Positions 47,660 to 57,951 of a stretch of DNA of 64,000 bases are shown in pieces (the stretch's first letter is position 1; the number at the start of each line of letters is the position of its first letter). Source of the DNA: Limnohabitans sp. 2KL-1 (GTDB lineage Bacteria; Pseudomonadota; Gammaproteobacteria; Burkholderiales; Burkholderiaceae_C); contig NZ_NESL01000003.1 in the NCBI RefSeq assembly GCF_003063435.1, forward strand, positions 310,001 to 374,000. The letters run 5' to 3'. The translations under genes were made by a program, and so were the position numbers. The notes under the pieces were generated by a model, which saw nothing but the letters and a program-made list of their open reading frames with translations, was not told the DNA's origin and did no database searches.

Positions 47660-48213
47660 GTGTCCTGATTCGTTTCTTGGCTTTGCGCGGCTCGCTCTTC
47701 CCATGTCATGAACTTGGGCTCAATGCCGATGGTGCGCAGCCAATCGCCCAAGGCGTAGCCCGTGCCTGCAGGCCAGCAGATCAGATCCTGGACATCGAAC
47801 ATCTTGTATTCGGCCAGCTCGGGTGACAAACGCACCTCGCCTTCGGCCACTGCATGGTAGGCAATGATCACCTGGTTCATGCGCTGGAAATCGTAAACGC
47901 CAATCAACTTGAGGGCCGTCACCTTCAAATTCGTTTCTTCGGCAATCTCCCGCTTGATACCATCTTCGGGCGTTTCACCCGCCTCCATGAAGCCGGTAAT
48001 CAGCGCAAACCGACGCCCCGGCCAGGCTGCGTTGCGGGCCAGCAAAATTTGATCGCCCACCTGCACAATGCCTGCCAGCACAGGTGTGGGGTTGTTCCAG
48101 TGGGTAAAGTCGCAAGCGGTGCAACGCAGGCGCAGGGTCTCGCCCCCGTCTTCCATTTGTGAGAGCCAGGCCAAAGGATTGGCGCATTGCGGACAAAAAC
48201 GGTATTCAGCCAT
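47656..48213 (-). CDS. NUDIX hydrolase with N-terminal zinc ribbon
   Basis: This 185-residue protein begins with a Cys4 zinc ribbon (FCPQCANPL ... LRCTACDFTHW), followed by the NUDIX box GFMEAGETPEDGIKREIAEETNL. The zinc ribbon plus NUDIX pattern resembles NudC/NADH-pyrophosphatase-type and related nucleotide hydrolases, but this protein lacks the large NudC N-terminal domain, so the substrate is open. It precedes tusA with a 4-nt overlap and follows cysM by 11 bp. Confidence 0.9.
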   Translation of the reverse strand: MAEYRFCPQCANPLAWLSQMEDGGETLRLRCTACDFTHWNNPTPVLAGIVQVGDQILLARNAAWPGRRFALITGFMEAGETPEDGIKREIAEETNLKVTALKLIGVYDFQRMNQVIIAYHAVAEGEVRLSPELAEYKMFDVQDLICWPAGTGYALGDWLRTIGIEPKFMTWEERAAQSQETNQDT

Positions 48214-48224
48214 GAGAACTCCGG

Positions 48225-49127
48225 TCAGGCGGGAAAAACGCCAGTGGACAAATAACGGTCACCGCGATCACACACGATGAACACGATGGTTGCGTTTTGC
48301 GCCGACTTGGCCACCTGCTGCGCCACCCAGCACGCCCCAGCAGCGGAAATGCCGGCAAAAATACCCTCGTTACGGGCCATCTGGCGGCAGGTTTCTTCGG
48401 CGTCGCTCTGGCTCACGTAAATCAGCTCGTCCACCTGGCTGGGGTCGTAAATCTTGGGCAGGTATTCCTGGGGCCACTTGCGGATACCCGGAATGCGCGA
48501 ACCCTCGCTAGGCTGTGCACCAATGATGCGGATCGCCGGATTCTTTTCTTTGAGGCAGCGCGAGACACCCGTGATGGTGCCCGTGGTGCCCATGGCACTG
48601 ACAAAGTGGGTCACGCGCCCCCCGGTTTGCTCCCAAATTTCCGGGCCGGTGGTTTCGTAATGGATGCGCGGATTGTCAGCGTTGGCAAACTGGTCGAGGA
48701 TGCGGCCCTTGCCCTGAGCTGCCATGTTGTCGGCCAGATCGCGGGCGTATTCCATGCCACCGCTCTTGGGGGTGAGGATCAGCTCAGCCCCAAAGGCCTT
48801 CATGGTCTGGGCGCGCTCAATCGACAAGTCCTCGGGCATGATCAAGACCATGCGGTAACCCTTGATGGCGGCGGCCATGGCCAGTGCAATGCCGGTATTG
48901 CCCGAAGTGGCCTCGATCAAGGTATCCCCCGGTTTGATCTCGCCCCGCTCTTCGGCCCGGCGAATCATGGACAAAGCTGGCCTGTCTTTCACAGAGCCCG
49001 CCGGGTTGTTGCCCTCCAGCTTCCCAAGAATCACATTGCCCCGTGCTGCCCTGTCGGCAGCGCCTAAACGCTGCAAAGCCACCAAAGGTGTTTTGCCGAT
49101 CGAATCTTCAATGGTTGGATAAATCAT
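48225..49127 (-). CDS. cysM: Cysteine synthase B
   Basis: This PLP enzyme makes cysteine from O-acetylserine and sulfide or thiosulfate. It has 300 residues with IGKTPLVALQRL, the PLP-lysine motif NNPAGSVKDRPAL, EATSGNTGIALAMAAAIKGY and the phosphate-binding VSAMGTTGTITG. The short loop pattern and motif KWPQEYLP favour CysM over CysK. It heads a minus-strand group with NUDIX and tusA-like genes, linking sulfur assimilation with sulfur transfer. Confidence 0.95.
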   Translation of the reverse strand: MIYPTIEDSIGKTPLVALQRLGAADRAARGNVILGKLEGNNPAGSVKDRPALSMIRRAEERGEIKPGDTLIEATSGNTGIALAMAAAIKGYRMVLIMPEDLSIERAQTMKAFGAELILTPKSGGMEYARDLADNMAAQGKGRILDQFANADNPRIHYETTGPEIWEQTGGRVTHFVSAMGTTGTITGVSRCLKEKNPAIRIIGAQPSEGSRIPGIRKWPQEYLPKIYDPSQVDELIYVSQSDAEETCRQMARNEGIFAGISAAGACWVAQQVAKSAQNATIVFIVCDRGDRYLSTGVFPA

Positions 49128-49165
49128 CCCAATAATGTGCCATAATTCGTGTCTTCACAAATACC

Positions 49166-49250
49166 GCCCGGGTGGTGAAATTGGTAGACTCAGGGGACTC
49201 AAAATCCCCCGCCGCAAGGCGTGCCGGTTCGAGTCCGGCCCCGGGCACCA
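49166..49250 (+). tRNA. tRNA-Leu (anticodon CAA)
   Basis: This 85-nt class II tRNA has acceptor stem gcccggg/cccgggc, anticodon arm gggga-ctCAAaa-tcccc, a long variable arm cgccgcaaggcg and an encoded CCA. It is divergent from cysM. Confidence 0.97.
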
Positions 49251-49255
49251 GATCC

Positions 49256-49289
49256 AAGCCGCAAGTTCCAGCAACTTGCGGCTTTTTTC
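49256..49289 (+). terminator. Rho-independent terminator after tRNA-Leu
   Basis: The stem aagccgcaagtt/aacttgcggctt with a short loop is followed by a T run, 5 bp downstream of the tRNA. Confidence 0.92.
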
Positions 49290-49317
49290 TTGGGCGGCTC
49301 CCCTGTTTATTGCGCCA

Positions 49318-49719
49318 TCAATCGATGCCCGCACTCCAGCGATCGTTCCAGCTGCGCTCAATCTGCCTGCGGTCGCGTTTGGTGGGGCGGCCTTGCTCAA
49401 TGCTCAGCGCAGGTTCACGGGCCAGGCGGTGTTGCTCAGCGGCTTTTTGACGAGCATCTACGCTATCTGGTGTTTCTTCGTAAAGCAGTTGCGCCACGGG
49501 TGCCGGGCCCCGCACGCCACTCACGCCCAAGACCCGCACCGTGCGCTCCATCGCGCCCTGGCGCAGGCGCACCGTGTCACCCACTTTGACCTCACGCGAG
49601 GCTTTGGCATCCTGGCCATTGACCTGCACACGGTTCTTGCCAATTTCTTCGCTGGCAATGCTGCGGGTTTTGAAAAAACGTGCGGCCCACAGCCATTTGT
49701 CGATGCGCAAGGAATTCAT
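49318..49719 (-). CDS. hslR: Hsp15-like S4-domain RNA-binding protein
   Basis: This 133-residue protein carries the S4 fold (LRIDKWLWAARFFKTRSIASEEIGKNRVQVNGQDAKASREVKVGDTVRL), as in Hsp15, which rescues 50S subunits carrying nascent chains after heat stress. The Arg/Lys-rich C-terminus (EQGRPTKRDRRQIERSW) is typical. It lies 19 bp downstream of an epimerase gene on the same strand. Confidence 0.93.
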   Translation of the reverse strand: MNSLRIDKWLWAARFFKTRSIASEEIGKNRVQVNGQDAKASREVKVGDTVRLRQGAMERTVRVLGVSGVRGPAPVAQLLYEETPDSVDARQKAAEQHRLAREPALSIEQGRPTKRDRRQIERSWNDRWSAGID

Positions 49720-49738
49720 GGTGGGTATCCGGCAAAGA

Positions 49739-50695
49739 TCAGATCAACTTACCCTGCGGGCTCAAGCCGTCGCGCACATGCGGGTAACGCAGCTTGAGCC
49801 GCAGTTCCTGCTTCATGCGCGTGTTGTCCAGCCGCCTGGACTCGTTCATGAAGCTCAAAAGCATCAAGGGCAAGGCCGTGTTGGCATCGCTGCGCGAAAT
49901 GCGGGGCGGCTTGGGCAAACCGTACAAACTGGCAGCCAGGTCAAAGTAGTCGCCCATTTTCAGATCGGTGTCGTCGGTGACGTTGACCACGCGCTGGGGC
50001 TTGCCGCGCCACAAGGCCGCAGCGCATGCGCGGGCCAGGTCGTTGGCGTGGATGTGGTTGGTGTAGACATCTTCCTTGGCCACCAGGACCGGAGTGCCCT
50101 TGAGCAAGCGCTCACGGGGGGTGCCGCCTTCGCGGTCATGGGCATAAATGCCGGGGATGCGCAACACACTCACCCGCACCCCGCTGCGCCCCAAAAACCG
50201 CATCAGGCTTTCAGCATCCACCCGGCGCTGGGCACGAGGCGTATGGGGATTCACCGTTCGGGTTTCGTCCACACGTTGCCCACCGCAATCGCCATAAACG
50301 CCTGTGGTGGAGCCGTAGACCAGCACTTGCGGCGGCGTACGCAACCGCAGAGCGCGCACCAAGGCCAGACTGCGCGGATCTCGGTCGGCGGTGCCTTGTC
50401 GGTCGGTGGGCGGCGGAGCCAGGTGAATCACCCGGTGGGCGATGCCTGCCAAGCGCCTGAGACTGGCCGCATCGTCCAGGTTGCCCTGCAAAGCTTGGAT
50501 ACCGCAGGCCCGCAGCAAACGCACACGTTCAGGCGTGGAGGTCAGCGCCATCAGCCGCACACGCTGGCTTTGCGGGGCACCCAACTGGCCCGCCGTGCGC
50601 AGCCCCACATCGCCACAGCCCACGATCAGGATGCGCTGACGGCGAAATCGGGCGGGCAGTGCGCCCAAGGGGGTTTGGTTTGAAGGCAAAATCAA
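49739..50695 (-). CDS. NAD(P)-dependent epimerase/SDR-like protein
   Basis: This 318-residue Rossmann protein has the nucleotide-binding loop RILIVGCGDVGLRTAGQL, VIHLAPPPTDRQG, VYGSTTGVYGDCGGQRVDE (with the Ser-Tyr part of the catalytic set, STTGVYG) and SVLRIPGIYAHDREGG. It resembles atypical short-chain dehydrogenases of the extended class, often annotated as sugar epimerases. No substrate is indicated by context, since the neighbours are hslR and a flavin reductase. Confidence 0.85.
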   Translation of the reverse strand: MILPSNQTPLGALPARFRRQRILIVGCGDVGLRTAGQLGAPQSQRVRLMALTSTPERVRLLRACGIQALQGNLDDAASLRRLAGIAHRVIHLAPPPTDRQGTADRDPRSLALVRALRLRTPPQVLVYGSTTGVYGDCGGQRVDETRTVNPHTPRAQRRVDAESLMRFLGRSGVRVSVLRIPGIYAHDREGGTPRERLLKGTPVLVAKEDVYTNHIHANDLARACAAALWRGKPQRVVNVTDDTDLKMGDYFDLAASLYGLPKPPRISRSDANTALPLMLLSFMNESRRLDNTRMKQELRLKLRYPHVRDGLSPQGKLI

Positions 50696-50736
50696 GGGTT
50701 CCGGGTCAAAGACAACCCCTCAAGGATACCCAAAAG

Positions 50737-51777
50737 ATGAGCTTTCAGATTTCAGTGCAGCCCAGCGGCCGCAGCTTCACCGCCGACGACAACGAAACCC
50801 TGCTCGCCGCAGGCATTCGCCAGGGCATTGGCCTGCCCTACGGCTGCAAGGACGGCGCTTGCGGTTCGTGCAAATGTAAAAAAATCTCGGGCACCGTGGT
50901 GCATGGCCCGCACCAGGCCAAAGCCCTGAGCGACGAAGAAGAGGCCCAGGGCTTGGTGCTGACCTGCTGCGCCACCGCCCAAAGCGACGTGGTGCTCGAA
51001 TCCAAACAAGTGACCGCCGAAGGCGGCCTGCCCGTCAAAAAGATGCCGGTGCGCGTGGTCAGCCTGGAGAAAAAGTCACATGACGTGATCGTGCTGAAAC
51101 TTCAACTGCCCGCCAACGACGTGATGAAGTTCCACGCTGGCCAGTACATCGAGTTTTTGCTGCGCGACGGTTCGCGCCGCAGCTACAGCATGGCCAACGC
51201 GCCGCACACCCTCGAAGTGGCTCCGCCCACGGTGGAGCTGCACATCCGCCACATGCCCGGCGGCAAGTTCACCGACCCGGTGTTCACAACGATGAAGGAA
51301 AAAGACATCCTGCGTGCCGAAGGTCCGTACGGCAGCTTCTACCTGCGTGAGGACAACGAGAAACCCATCGTGCTGCTGGCCTCGGGCACTGGCTTTGCCC
51401 CCATCAAAGCCCTGATCGAGCACATGCAGCACCGCGGCATCACCCGCCCGACCACACTGTACTGGGGTGGCCGACGCCCGGCCGACTTGTACATGGCCGA
51501 CTGGGTCGAAGCCCGTCTGGCCCAGATGCCCAACCTGAAATATGTGCCCGTGATCTCGAACGCCGAAGCCGAAGACCACTGGAGCGGCCGCACCGGCTTT
51601 GTGCACCAAGCGGTGTTGCAGGACTTCCCTGATCTGTCGGGCCATCAAGTCTATGCCTGCGGCGCACCCATCGTGGTGGACTCGGCCAAGCGCGACTATG
51701 TGGCGAAAGGCGGTTTGCCCGAAGAAGAGTTTTACGCCGACTCGTTCACGTCCGAAGCGGACAAAGCCAAGGCTTGA
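50737..51777 (+). CDS. 2Fe-2S ferredoxin / FAD-NAD(P)H reductase (CDP-6-deoxy-delta-3,4-glucoseen reductase-like)
   Basis: This 346-residue oxidoreductase has an N-terminal plant-type 2Fe-2S domain (PYGCKDGACGSCKCKK ... LTCCATAQSDV), an FAD-binding barrel with RSYSMANAP, and a C-terminal NAD-binding domain with IVLLASGTGFAPIKALIEHM and YACGAPIVVDSAK. It matches the E3-like enzyme AscD and related reductases. The ascarylose pathway is not present here, so in this genome it is more likely a general reductase for an unknown partner oxygenase or redox protein. The ATG at 50737 is preceded by a weak Shine-Dalgarno. It is divergent from the epimerase. Confidence 0.92.
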   Translation: MSFQISVQPSGRSFTADDNETLLAAGIRQGIGLPYGCKDGACGSCKCKKISGTVVHGPHQAKALSDEEEAQGLVLTCCATAQSDVVLESKQVTAEGGLPVKKMPVRVVSLEKKSHDVIVLKLQLPANDVMKFHAGQYIEFLLRDGSRRSYSMANAPHTLEVAPPTVELHIRHMPGGKFTDPVFTTMKEKDILRAEGPYGSFYLREDNEKPIVLLASGTGFAPIKALIEHMQHRGITRPTTLYWGGRRPADLYMADWVEARLAQMPNLKYVPVISNAEAEDHWSGRTGFVHQAVLQDFPDLSGHQVYACGAPIVVDSAKRDYVAKGGLPEEEFYADSFTSEADKAKA

Positions 51778-51946
51778 TCGGGTGCTTGGGGTGGCCAGCC
51801 TGGTGCACCCCGCCCCACCCCAGCGTCTTTGTGAAAGGCTGCCCCCAGCAGCCGAATGACCGCACCAGCCACAACAGGCATTCGCGAGCAGAGGCTCGCT
51901 TCCACAAGATGCCTTTGCACTGACCTTCTTTCGCCAGGAGCCTGAA

Positions 51947-52912
51947 ATGACTTTGATCACCCGCCGCCAATTTGCTGCCGCATCCCTCGCACTCAGTGCC
52001 CCCGCTTGGGCGCAAGGCAAGCCGATCCGCATCATCGTGCCTTACGCACCCGGTGGGCCGATCGACGTCACCGCGCGGGCTTTGGCCGAACGGGTGAAAG
52101 ACAGCTTGGGCACGGTGATCATCGAGAACCGCCCCGGCGCGGGTGGAAATCTGGGCGCTGACCTGGTGGCCAAAGCCGCACCCGATGGCCTGACCATCGG
52201 CATCGCGGCCACGGCCACGCACGCGATCAACCCTTGGTTGTTTGCCAAGATGCCTTATGACGCCAGCCGGGACTTTGCGCCCATCACGCAAATGCTGCGC
52301 GTGCCCAATGTGCTGGTGATGAACGCCGAGACTGCGCAACGCCTGAAAATCAACAGCATGGCCGATCTGGTTGCTTATGCCAAAGCCAATCCTGCGAAGC
52401 TCAATTTCGGTTCGGGCGGCAACGGCAGCGCAGGTCACCTGGCCGGTGAAATGTTCAAACGCGCTGCGGGCATTTTCGCGGTGCACATCCCCTACAACGG
52501 CGGCAACCCGGCTCAGCTCGCCTTGTTGTCCGGTCAAGTCGACTTCAACTTCGACAACCTGGCCACGGCCGCGGCCAACATCAAGGCAGGCCGACTCAAG
52601 GCCCTGGCGGTCACCACCGCCCAGCGCAGCACCGCACTGCCCGAGATTCCCAGCATGAGTGAAACCCTGAAAGACTTCGAAATCGACACCTGGTGGGGCC
52701 TGGTGGCACCGGCGGGCACTGCGCGGGATGTGGTGGAACGACTGAACAAGGCTTTTGCGACAGCGCTGCATGCACCGGAGACCCACGCACGCTTTGCCCA
52801 GCTTCTGGCGGAGCCCGTCGGCAACTCACCCGAACAATTTGCGGCATTCATGAAAAAAGAACTGGCACGCTACGAAACCGTGGTCAAAGCCAGTGGGGCA
52901 AAAGTCGATTGA
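51947..52912 (+). CDS. Bug-family periplasmic solute receptor (TctC-like)
   Basis: This 321-residue binding protein starts with a twin-arginine-like leader MTLITRRQFAAASLALSAPAWA, then GKPIRIIVPYAPGGPIDVTARALAE and NRPGAGGNLGADLVAKAAPDGLTIG, the Bug signatures (Betaproteobacteria-expanded TTT receptors). LNFGSGGNGSAGHLAGEMFK and HIPYNGGNPAQLALLSGQVDF follow the family. The membrane partners TctA and TctB are absent, as usual for Bug orphans. Substrate unknown, likely a carboxylic acid. Confidence 0.95.
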   Translation: MTLITRRQFAAASLALSAPAWAQGKPIRIIVPYAPGGPIDVTARALAERVKDSLGTVIIENRPGAGGNLGADLVAKAAPDGLTIGIAATATHAINPWLFAKMPYDASRDFAPITQMLRVPNVLVMNAETAQRLKINSMADLVAYAKANPAKLNFGSGGNGSAGHLAGEMFKRAAGIFAVHIPYNGGNPAQLALLSGQVDFNFDNLATAAANIKAGRLKALAVTTAQRSTALPEIPSMSETLKDFEIDTWWGLVAPAGTARDVVERLNKAFATALHAPETHARFAQLLAEPVGNSPEQFAAFMKKELARYETVVKASGAKVD

Positions 52913-53052
52913 TCCGATCCACCGACCCATCCACAGATTCATTCAAATACATTTGTTTTCAATTTTTTCTTTTCAACGCTTCCAGTCTGTGCACAGCTTT
53001 CTCACAATGAACTGACCTGCACATTTTTGCAGTTAACCAGAGGAGCGCAGAT

Positions 53053-53433
53053 ATGTTGAAAAAAATCGCAAGTGTATTGCTGACTATCGGGTTCGCTGGC
53101 CTGACTTGGGCCCAACAAATTGATTTGAACAAGGCTTCCGAGATCGAACTCGATGCCCTCAAGGGCGTGGGACCGGTACTGACCAAAGAGGTGATGAACG
53201 AGCGCAAAAAAGCGCCCTTCAAGAACTGGGACGATGTGACCAGCCGGGTCAAGGGCATTGGGCCGCAAAAGGCCAGCAGCTTGTCCGAACAAGGCGTTCG
53301 GGTGCAAGGCATCGCTTATGCCGGCCAAGCGAGCGAGAAAAAAGCGGCCAAAGATGCTGGCAAAGACACCAGCAAAGCTGCATCCAAAAGCGGCGAGGTC
53401 TCCGCTGGCAAAGCACCCTCGGCCAAGAACTGA
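53053..53433 (+). CDS. ComEA-like helix-hairpin-helix DNA-binding protein
   Basis: This 126-residue protein has a signal peptide (LKKIASVLLTIGFAGLTWA, cleaved before QQIDLNKA) and a ComEA domain (IDLNKASEIELDALKGVGPVLTKEVMNERKKAPFKNWDDVTSRVKGIGPQKA) with two HhH hairpins. The C-terminus is a Lys/Ala/Ser-rich low-complexity tail. ComEA binds DNA in the periplasm during natural transformation; this short secreted form is common in Gram-negative species and its role here is inferred. Confidence 0.92.
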   Translation: MLKKIASVLLTIGFAGLTWAQQIDLNKASEIELDALKGVGPVLTKEVMNERKKAPFKNWDDVTSRVKGIGPQKASSLSEQGVRVQGIAYAGQASEKKAAKDAGKDTSKAASKSGEVSAGKAPSAKN

Positions 53434-53507
53434 TTGGGCATGAACAAGGTACGGGCGGGCAGATGTGTCCGTACCAGCCCTGCACAACAGGCCTTAGAAA
53501 CCGCCAT

Positions 53508-56500
53508 TCACCCTCGCCCGAAGCCACCGCCACCCGGCGTGTGGATTTCAAACACATCACCCGCTAGCATCTCGACCTGGCCAATGTGCGCCAGCTCTTG
53601 CACGCTGCCATCGCTGCGCACCACCCGGTTGATGCCCGGCAGGCCGCTGTACCCGCCCGCCATGCCAAAGGCCGGATGGATGCGCCCATTGGACAAAATG
53701 CCTGCCGTCATCGGCTCCAGAAAACGCACCCGGCGCACACCGCCATCGCCGCCATGCCAGCGCCCCGCGCCGCCTGAGCCCTGGCGGATCGCGTAACTTT
53801 CCAGCCGCACCGGAAAGCGGAACTCCAGCACCTCCGAGTCCGTGAGGCGTGAATTGGTCATGTGGGTTTGCACGACCGAGGTGCCATCAAAACCACCCAC
53901 CAGTTGGCCCTGAGCGTCAAAGCGGCCACCCGCCCCGCTGCCACCCGAAATCGTTTCGTAATACTGCACCCGCGCATTGCCAAAGGTGAAGTTGTTCATG
54001 GTCGGCTGGCTGCCCGCCATCACGCCCAAAGCGCCAAACAGCGCGTTGGTGATGCAGGTTGAGGTTTCCACATTGCCCGCCACCACCGATGCGGGCGGGT
54101 TGGGGTTGAGCATGGAGCCCTGGGGAATGATGACCTTGAGCGGCTTCAGGCAACCCGCGTTCAGCGGAATGTCGTCGTCCACCAAGCTGCGGAACACGTA
54201 CAGCACCGCCGCCATGCACACCGCCCGGGGCGCGTTGAAGTTGTTGGGCAGCTGGGCACTGGTGCCGGTGAAGTCGATCTCGGCCGTGCGCTCACCCGCA
54301 TTCACGCGAACCGCCACCTGGATCTGCGCACCGTTGTCCAGCGGCAAGGTGAAGGCACCGTCTTTGAGGCGCGTGATGACGCGGCGCACCGATTCTTCGG
54401 CGTTGTCCTGCACATGACGCATGTAGGCCTGCACCACGTCCAAGCCAAACTGCTCCACCATGCGGCGCAGCTCTTGCACGCCTTTTTCATTGGCGGCAAT
54501 TTGCGCTTTCAGGTCGGCCATGTTTTGCGCCGGGTTGCGCGAAGGGTATTCGCCGCTTTGCAGCAGCGCCACCATCTCGGCTTCGCGCAAATGGCCCGCC
54601 TCGACCAGCTTAACGTTGTTGATCTGCACGCCCTCTTCTTCGATGCGTGTGGAAAACGGCGGCATGGAACCGGGCGTGAGCCCGCCCACATCGGCATGGT
54701 GTCCGCGTGAGCCCACATAAAAAACTGGCTCGGCGTGGCCGTCCAGATACACGGGCGTGATCACCGTGATGTCGGGCAAGTGCGTGCCGCCGTGGTACGG
54801 GTCGTTCAGCACAAACACATCGCCCGGCTGCATGCGCCCCTTGTTTTCGTGGATCACGGTCTGAATGCTCTCGCCCATCGAGCCCAGATGCACCGGCATG
54901 TGCGGCGCATTGGCAATCAGCTGCCCCTGGGCGCTGAACAAGGCGCAGGAGAAGTCCAGGCGCTCCTTGATGTTGACCGAGTAAGCGGTGTTTTGCAGCT
55001 GCAACCCCATTTGCTCGGCGATGTTCATGAACAGGTTGTTGAACACCTCCAGCAGCACCGGGTCGGCCTGCGTACCTGCAGCGTGTTGCACCGCGCGAGC
55101 TTGCACCCGCACCAGCAGCAAATGGTCCAGCGCAGTCAGTCGCGCTTGCCATCCGGGCTCCACCACCGTGGTGGCATTTTTCTCGGCAATGATGGCCGGA
55201 CCGTCGATCACATCGCCGGGGCGCATGTCTTCGCGCACCACCAGGGCAGCGTCTTGCCACTGGGCCACGCCTTGCGCATTGGCGGCATAGACCTGCACCG
55301 TGTCGCGGCGCGGCACTTCGCGCTCGGGGTGCAAGGTGTGCGCCGCCTCTTCGGGCGCATCACCGGGCAGCACGGCCTCGACCGACACCGCCTCGACCAC
55401 CAAGGCCTTGCCTTGCATCAAGAAGGCAAAACGCTGACGGTACGAGGCCTCAAAGCCCGCCACCAACTGAGCCTGATCACCCCAGGGCACGACCAGCGCC
55501 GAGTCGGTGCCTTCGTAACGCAAATGCACACGTTGGCGCAGCTCGATGCGGTGGGCGCTGCCCGCATCCCCACCCATTTGCGCCAGCAAAGCCTGGCGGG
55601 TGGATTCGCCCAAGGCCTGCAAACGCGCGGCCATCAGGGGCATGGCCTCAGCGTCCAGGCGACGCTCCACCGATTCCTCGCGCATCACGTTCTGGTCGGC
55701 CAGGCCCATGCCGTAAGCCGACAGCACACCCGCCAGCGGGTGCACCAGCACCTGCGACATGCCCAAAGCATCGGCCACCAAACAAGCGTGCTGCCCGCCA
55801 GCACCACCAAAGCACTGCAAGGTGTAGCGCGTCACGTCATAGCCCCGCGCCACCGAAATTTTCTTGATCGCGTTGGCCATCTGCTGCACGGCGATCTGGA
55901 TGAAACCGTGCGCCACGTCTTCGGCAGCGCGTCCGGTTTGCTGGGCCAGTTGGTCAAAATGCCCGCGCACCACCTCGGCGTCCAGCGGCTGGTTGGCATC
56001 AGGCCCAAACACTGAGGGGAAAAACCCCGGCTGCACCTTGCCCACCATCACGTTCGCATCGGTCACGGCCAGCGGCCCGCCACGGCGGTAACTGGCAGGG
56101 CCGGGGTTAGCCCCCGCGCTTTGCGGCCCCACCCGAAAACGCGCACCGTCATAGGCCAAGAGCGAGCCACCACCCGCCGCCACGGTGTGGATGCTCATCA
56201 TCGGCGCACGCATGCGCACACCCGCCACCTGGGTTTCAAACTCGCGCTCGAACTGACCGGCAAAGTGCGACACATCGGTGGATGTGCCCCCCATGTCAAA
56301 ACCAATCACCTTGTCGTGCCCGGCCAGCTGCGCGGTACGGGCCATGCCCACAATGCCGCCCGCCGGGCCACTCAGAATCGCGTCTTTGCCCGCAAACACC
56401 TGCGCGTCCGTCAAGCCGCCCGAAGATTGCATGAACATCAGCTTCACGCCCGGCATCTCGCTGGCCACTTGGTCCACATAGCGGCGCAGGATGGGCGACA

Positions 56501-57170
56501 GATAGGCGTCCACCACCGTGGTGTCGCCCCGGCTGACCAGCTTCATCATCGGGCTGGTCTGGTGCGAGGTGCTGACCTGGGTGAAGCCCACCTCACGCGC
56601 CAAGCGAGCCGCCGCCTGCTCGTGCGCCGTGTGCCGCCAGCCATGCATGAACACCACCGCCACCGAGCGCACACCTTGCGCGTGCCAATGCATCAATTGG
56701 GTGCGCAAATGCGCTTCATCGAGTGGCTGCAACACCTCGCCATCCACCGCCACCCGCTCTTGCGCCTCGACCACCGCGCTGTAGAGCAACTCAGGCAGAA
56801 CAATCTGGCGGTCAAACAAGCGCGGGCGGTTTTGGTACGCGATGCGCAGCGCATCACCAAAACCCTGTGTGGTCACCAGCAGCGTGGCTTCGCCCTTGCG
56901 CTCCAGCAAGGCGTTGGTAGCCACCGTGGTGCCCATCTTCACGCACTCCACCTGCTCGGGCGTGACCGGTTCACCGGCTTTCAGGCCCAGCAAATGGCGA
57001 ATGCCCGCCACCGCCGCATCGCGGTATTGCTCTGGGTTTTCGCTCAGCAGCTTGTGCGTCACAAGCGTGCCGTCGGGCCGCTTGCCCACCACGTCGGTGA
57101 AGGTGCCGCCCCGGTCGATCCAGAATTGCCAACGGTTTTTGCCAGGAAGAGTACTGCGGGATTCGGTCAT
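53508..57170 (-). CDS. 5-oxoprolinase-type hydantoinase, HyuA-HyuB fusion
   Basis: This 1220-residue protein fuses the two subunits. HyuA-like part: [51 protein letters not shown] and [18 protein letters not shown]. HyuB-like part from about residue 695: [53 protein letters not shown] and [18 protein letters not shown]. The single-chain layout fits ATP-dependent 5-oxoprolinase (pyroglutamate to glutamate), but relatives acting on hydantoins or other lactams look alike. It ends in GGGGFGRG. It lies just downstream of a MarR-type regulator on the same strand and near a TRAP transporter, suggesting an uptake-and-hydrolysis module. Confidence 0.9.
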   Translation of the reverse strand: MTESRSTLPGKNRWQFWIDRGGTFTDVVGKRPDGTLVTHKLLSENPEQYRDAAVAGIRHLLGLKAGEPVTPEQVECVKMGTTVATNALLERKGEATLLVTTQGFGDALRIAYQNRPRLFDRQIVLPELLYSAVVEAQERVAVDGEVLQPLDEAHLRTQLMHWHAQGVRSVAVVFMHGWRHTAHEQAAARLAREVGFTQVSTSHQTSPMMKLVSRGDTTVVDAYLSPILRRYVDQVASEMPGVKLMFMQSSGGLTDAQVFAGKDAILSGPAGGIVGMARTAQLAGHDKVIGFDMGGTSTDVSHFAGQFEREFETQVAGVRMRAPMMSIHTVAAGGGSLLAYDGARFRVGPQSAGANPGPASYRRGGPLAVTDANVMVGKVQPGFFPSVFGPDANQPLDAEVVRGHFDQLAQQTGRAAEDVAHGFIQIAVQQMANAIKKISVARGYDVTRYTLQCFGGAGGQHACLVADALGMSQVLVHPLAGVLSAYGMGLADQNVMREESVERRLDAEAMPLMAARLQALGESTRQALLAQMGGDAGSAHRIELRQRVHLRYEGTDSALVVPWGDQAQLVAGFEASYRQRFAFLMQGKALVVEAVSVEAVLPGDAPEEAAHTLHPEREVPRRDTVQVYAANAQGVAQWQDAALVVREDMRPGDVIDGPAIIAEKNATTVVEPGWQARLTALDHLLLVRVQARAVQHAAGTQADPVLLEVFNNLFMNIAEQMGLQLQNTAYSVNIKERLDFSCALFSAQGQLIANAPHMPVHLGSMGESIQTVIHENKGRMQPGDVFVLNDPYHGGTHLPDITVITPVYLDGHAEPVFYVGSRGHHADVGGLTPGSMPPFSTRIEEEGVQINNVKLVEAGHLREAEMVALLQSGEYPSRNPAQNMADLKAQIAANEKGVQELRRMVEQFGLDVVQAYMRHVQDNAEESVRRVITRLKDGAFTLPLDNGAQIQVAVRVNAGERTAEIDFTGTSAQLPNNFNAPRAVCMAAVLYVFRSLVDDDIPLNAGCLKPLKVIIPQGSMLNPNPPASVVAGNVETSTCITNALFGALGVMAGSQPTMNNFTFGNARVQYYETISGGSGAGGRFDAQGQLVGGFDGTSVVQTHMTNSRLTDSEVLEFRFPVRLESYAIRQGSGGAGRWHGGDGGVRRVRFLEPMTAGILSNGRIHPAFGMAGGYSGLPGINRVVRSDGSVQELAHIGQVEMLAGDVFEIHTPGGGGFGRG

Positions 57171-57203
57171 GGGTTACTTTTAAAAATCAGGTTGAAACTG
57201 GAT

Positions 57204-57746
57204 TCACAAAGAGGCTGCGGCACGTGCCGCCTGGTCGTACATGCCCGAGAGCACACGCAGCAACCGGGCCAACTCGCCAATGTCGCGGTTCAGGCCATCG
57301 TCGGCTTTGAGGGCATCGATCAAACAGCTTTCGCGGATTTCGCGGTAACGCTGCACGTAAGCACGACCCTCGTCAGTGGCGGCATAGGTCACTTCCTTGC
57401 CATGCTTTTGCGACACCACCACGCCCAGGCCTTGCAGCTTTTTCAGGGCGTAATTCACCAAATGGGTGTCTTCGATGTTCATGATGAAGCAGATGTCGGC
57501 CAGGCGCTTGTCACGCGCGCGGTGCGTGACGTGGTGCAGCACCAGCACATCCAGCGGCGTGAGGTCCTTCAGGCCGGCTGCTGCCATGCAGTGGATGATC
57601 CAGCGGTGAAACGCGTTGCCCGCCACGATCAAGCCAAATTCGAACTCGCTCATCTCGGCACTGTCGGGCGAAACCAGATGGGCCGAGGACACGATGGGGC
57701 TGGCGGCGGAGATGCTCAAGGAATTTTTGCGCAGCATGGTTTGCAT
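57204..57746 (-). CDS. MarR-like winged-helix regulator
   Basis: This 180-residue regulator starts at the ATG at 57746 (TTG at 57749 is next to it). The winged helix is seen in LTPLDVLVLHHVTHRARDKRLADICFIMNIEDTHLVNYALKKLQGLGVVVSQKHGKEVTYAATDEGRAYVQRY. The pattern fits a subfamily of MarR-type proteins annotated as winged-helix DNA-binding proteins. It is divergent from the TRAP transporter and just upstream of the oxoprolinase-like gene on the same strand, so it probably controls one or both in response to the substrate. Confidence 0.85.
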   Translation of the reverse strand: MQTMLRKNSLSISAASPIVSSAHLVSPDSAEMSEFEFGLIVAGNAFHRWIIHCMAAAGLKDLTPLDVLVLHHVTHRARDKRLADICFIMNIEDTHLVNYALKKLQGLGVVVSQKHGKEVTYAATDEGRAYVQRYREIRESCLIDALKADDGLNRDIGELARLLRVLSGMYDQAARAAASL

Positions 57747-57793
57747 CAAGGCTTGGAAGATGACAAAGTCTATGTCTGATGCCGACGATTTGC

Positions 57794-57806
57794 CAACAAT
57801 TTGTTG
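57794..57806. promoter_or_regulatory. Candidate operator: 6-1-6 palindrome CAACAA-T-TTGTTG
   Basis: A perfect inverted repeat lies 48 bp upstream of the regulator start and about 145 bp upstream of the TRAP receptor start, in their shared divergent region. MarR-type proteins often bind such sites, so this is a natural candidate for autoregulation. Inference only. Confidence 0.4.
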
Positions 57807-57951
57807 ACATTAAGGGAAAACACCGATCACGGATCGGGCCCGCCTTGCCTACAGTGAGGACCTGACAGATGCAGCCGATGCACGCCCAAAGCGGGCACCT
57901 TTCTTGCACTGCCCAGTGGACCGTTCAATTCCATCGTTTACAGGAGTTTTC

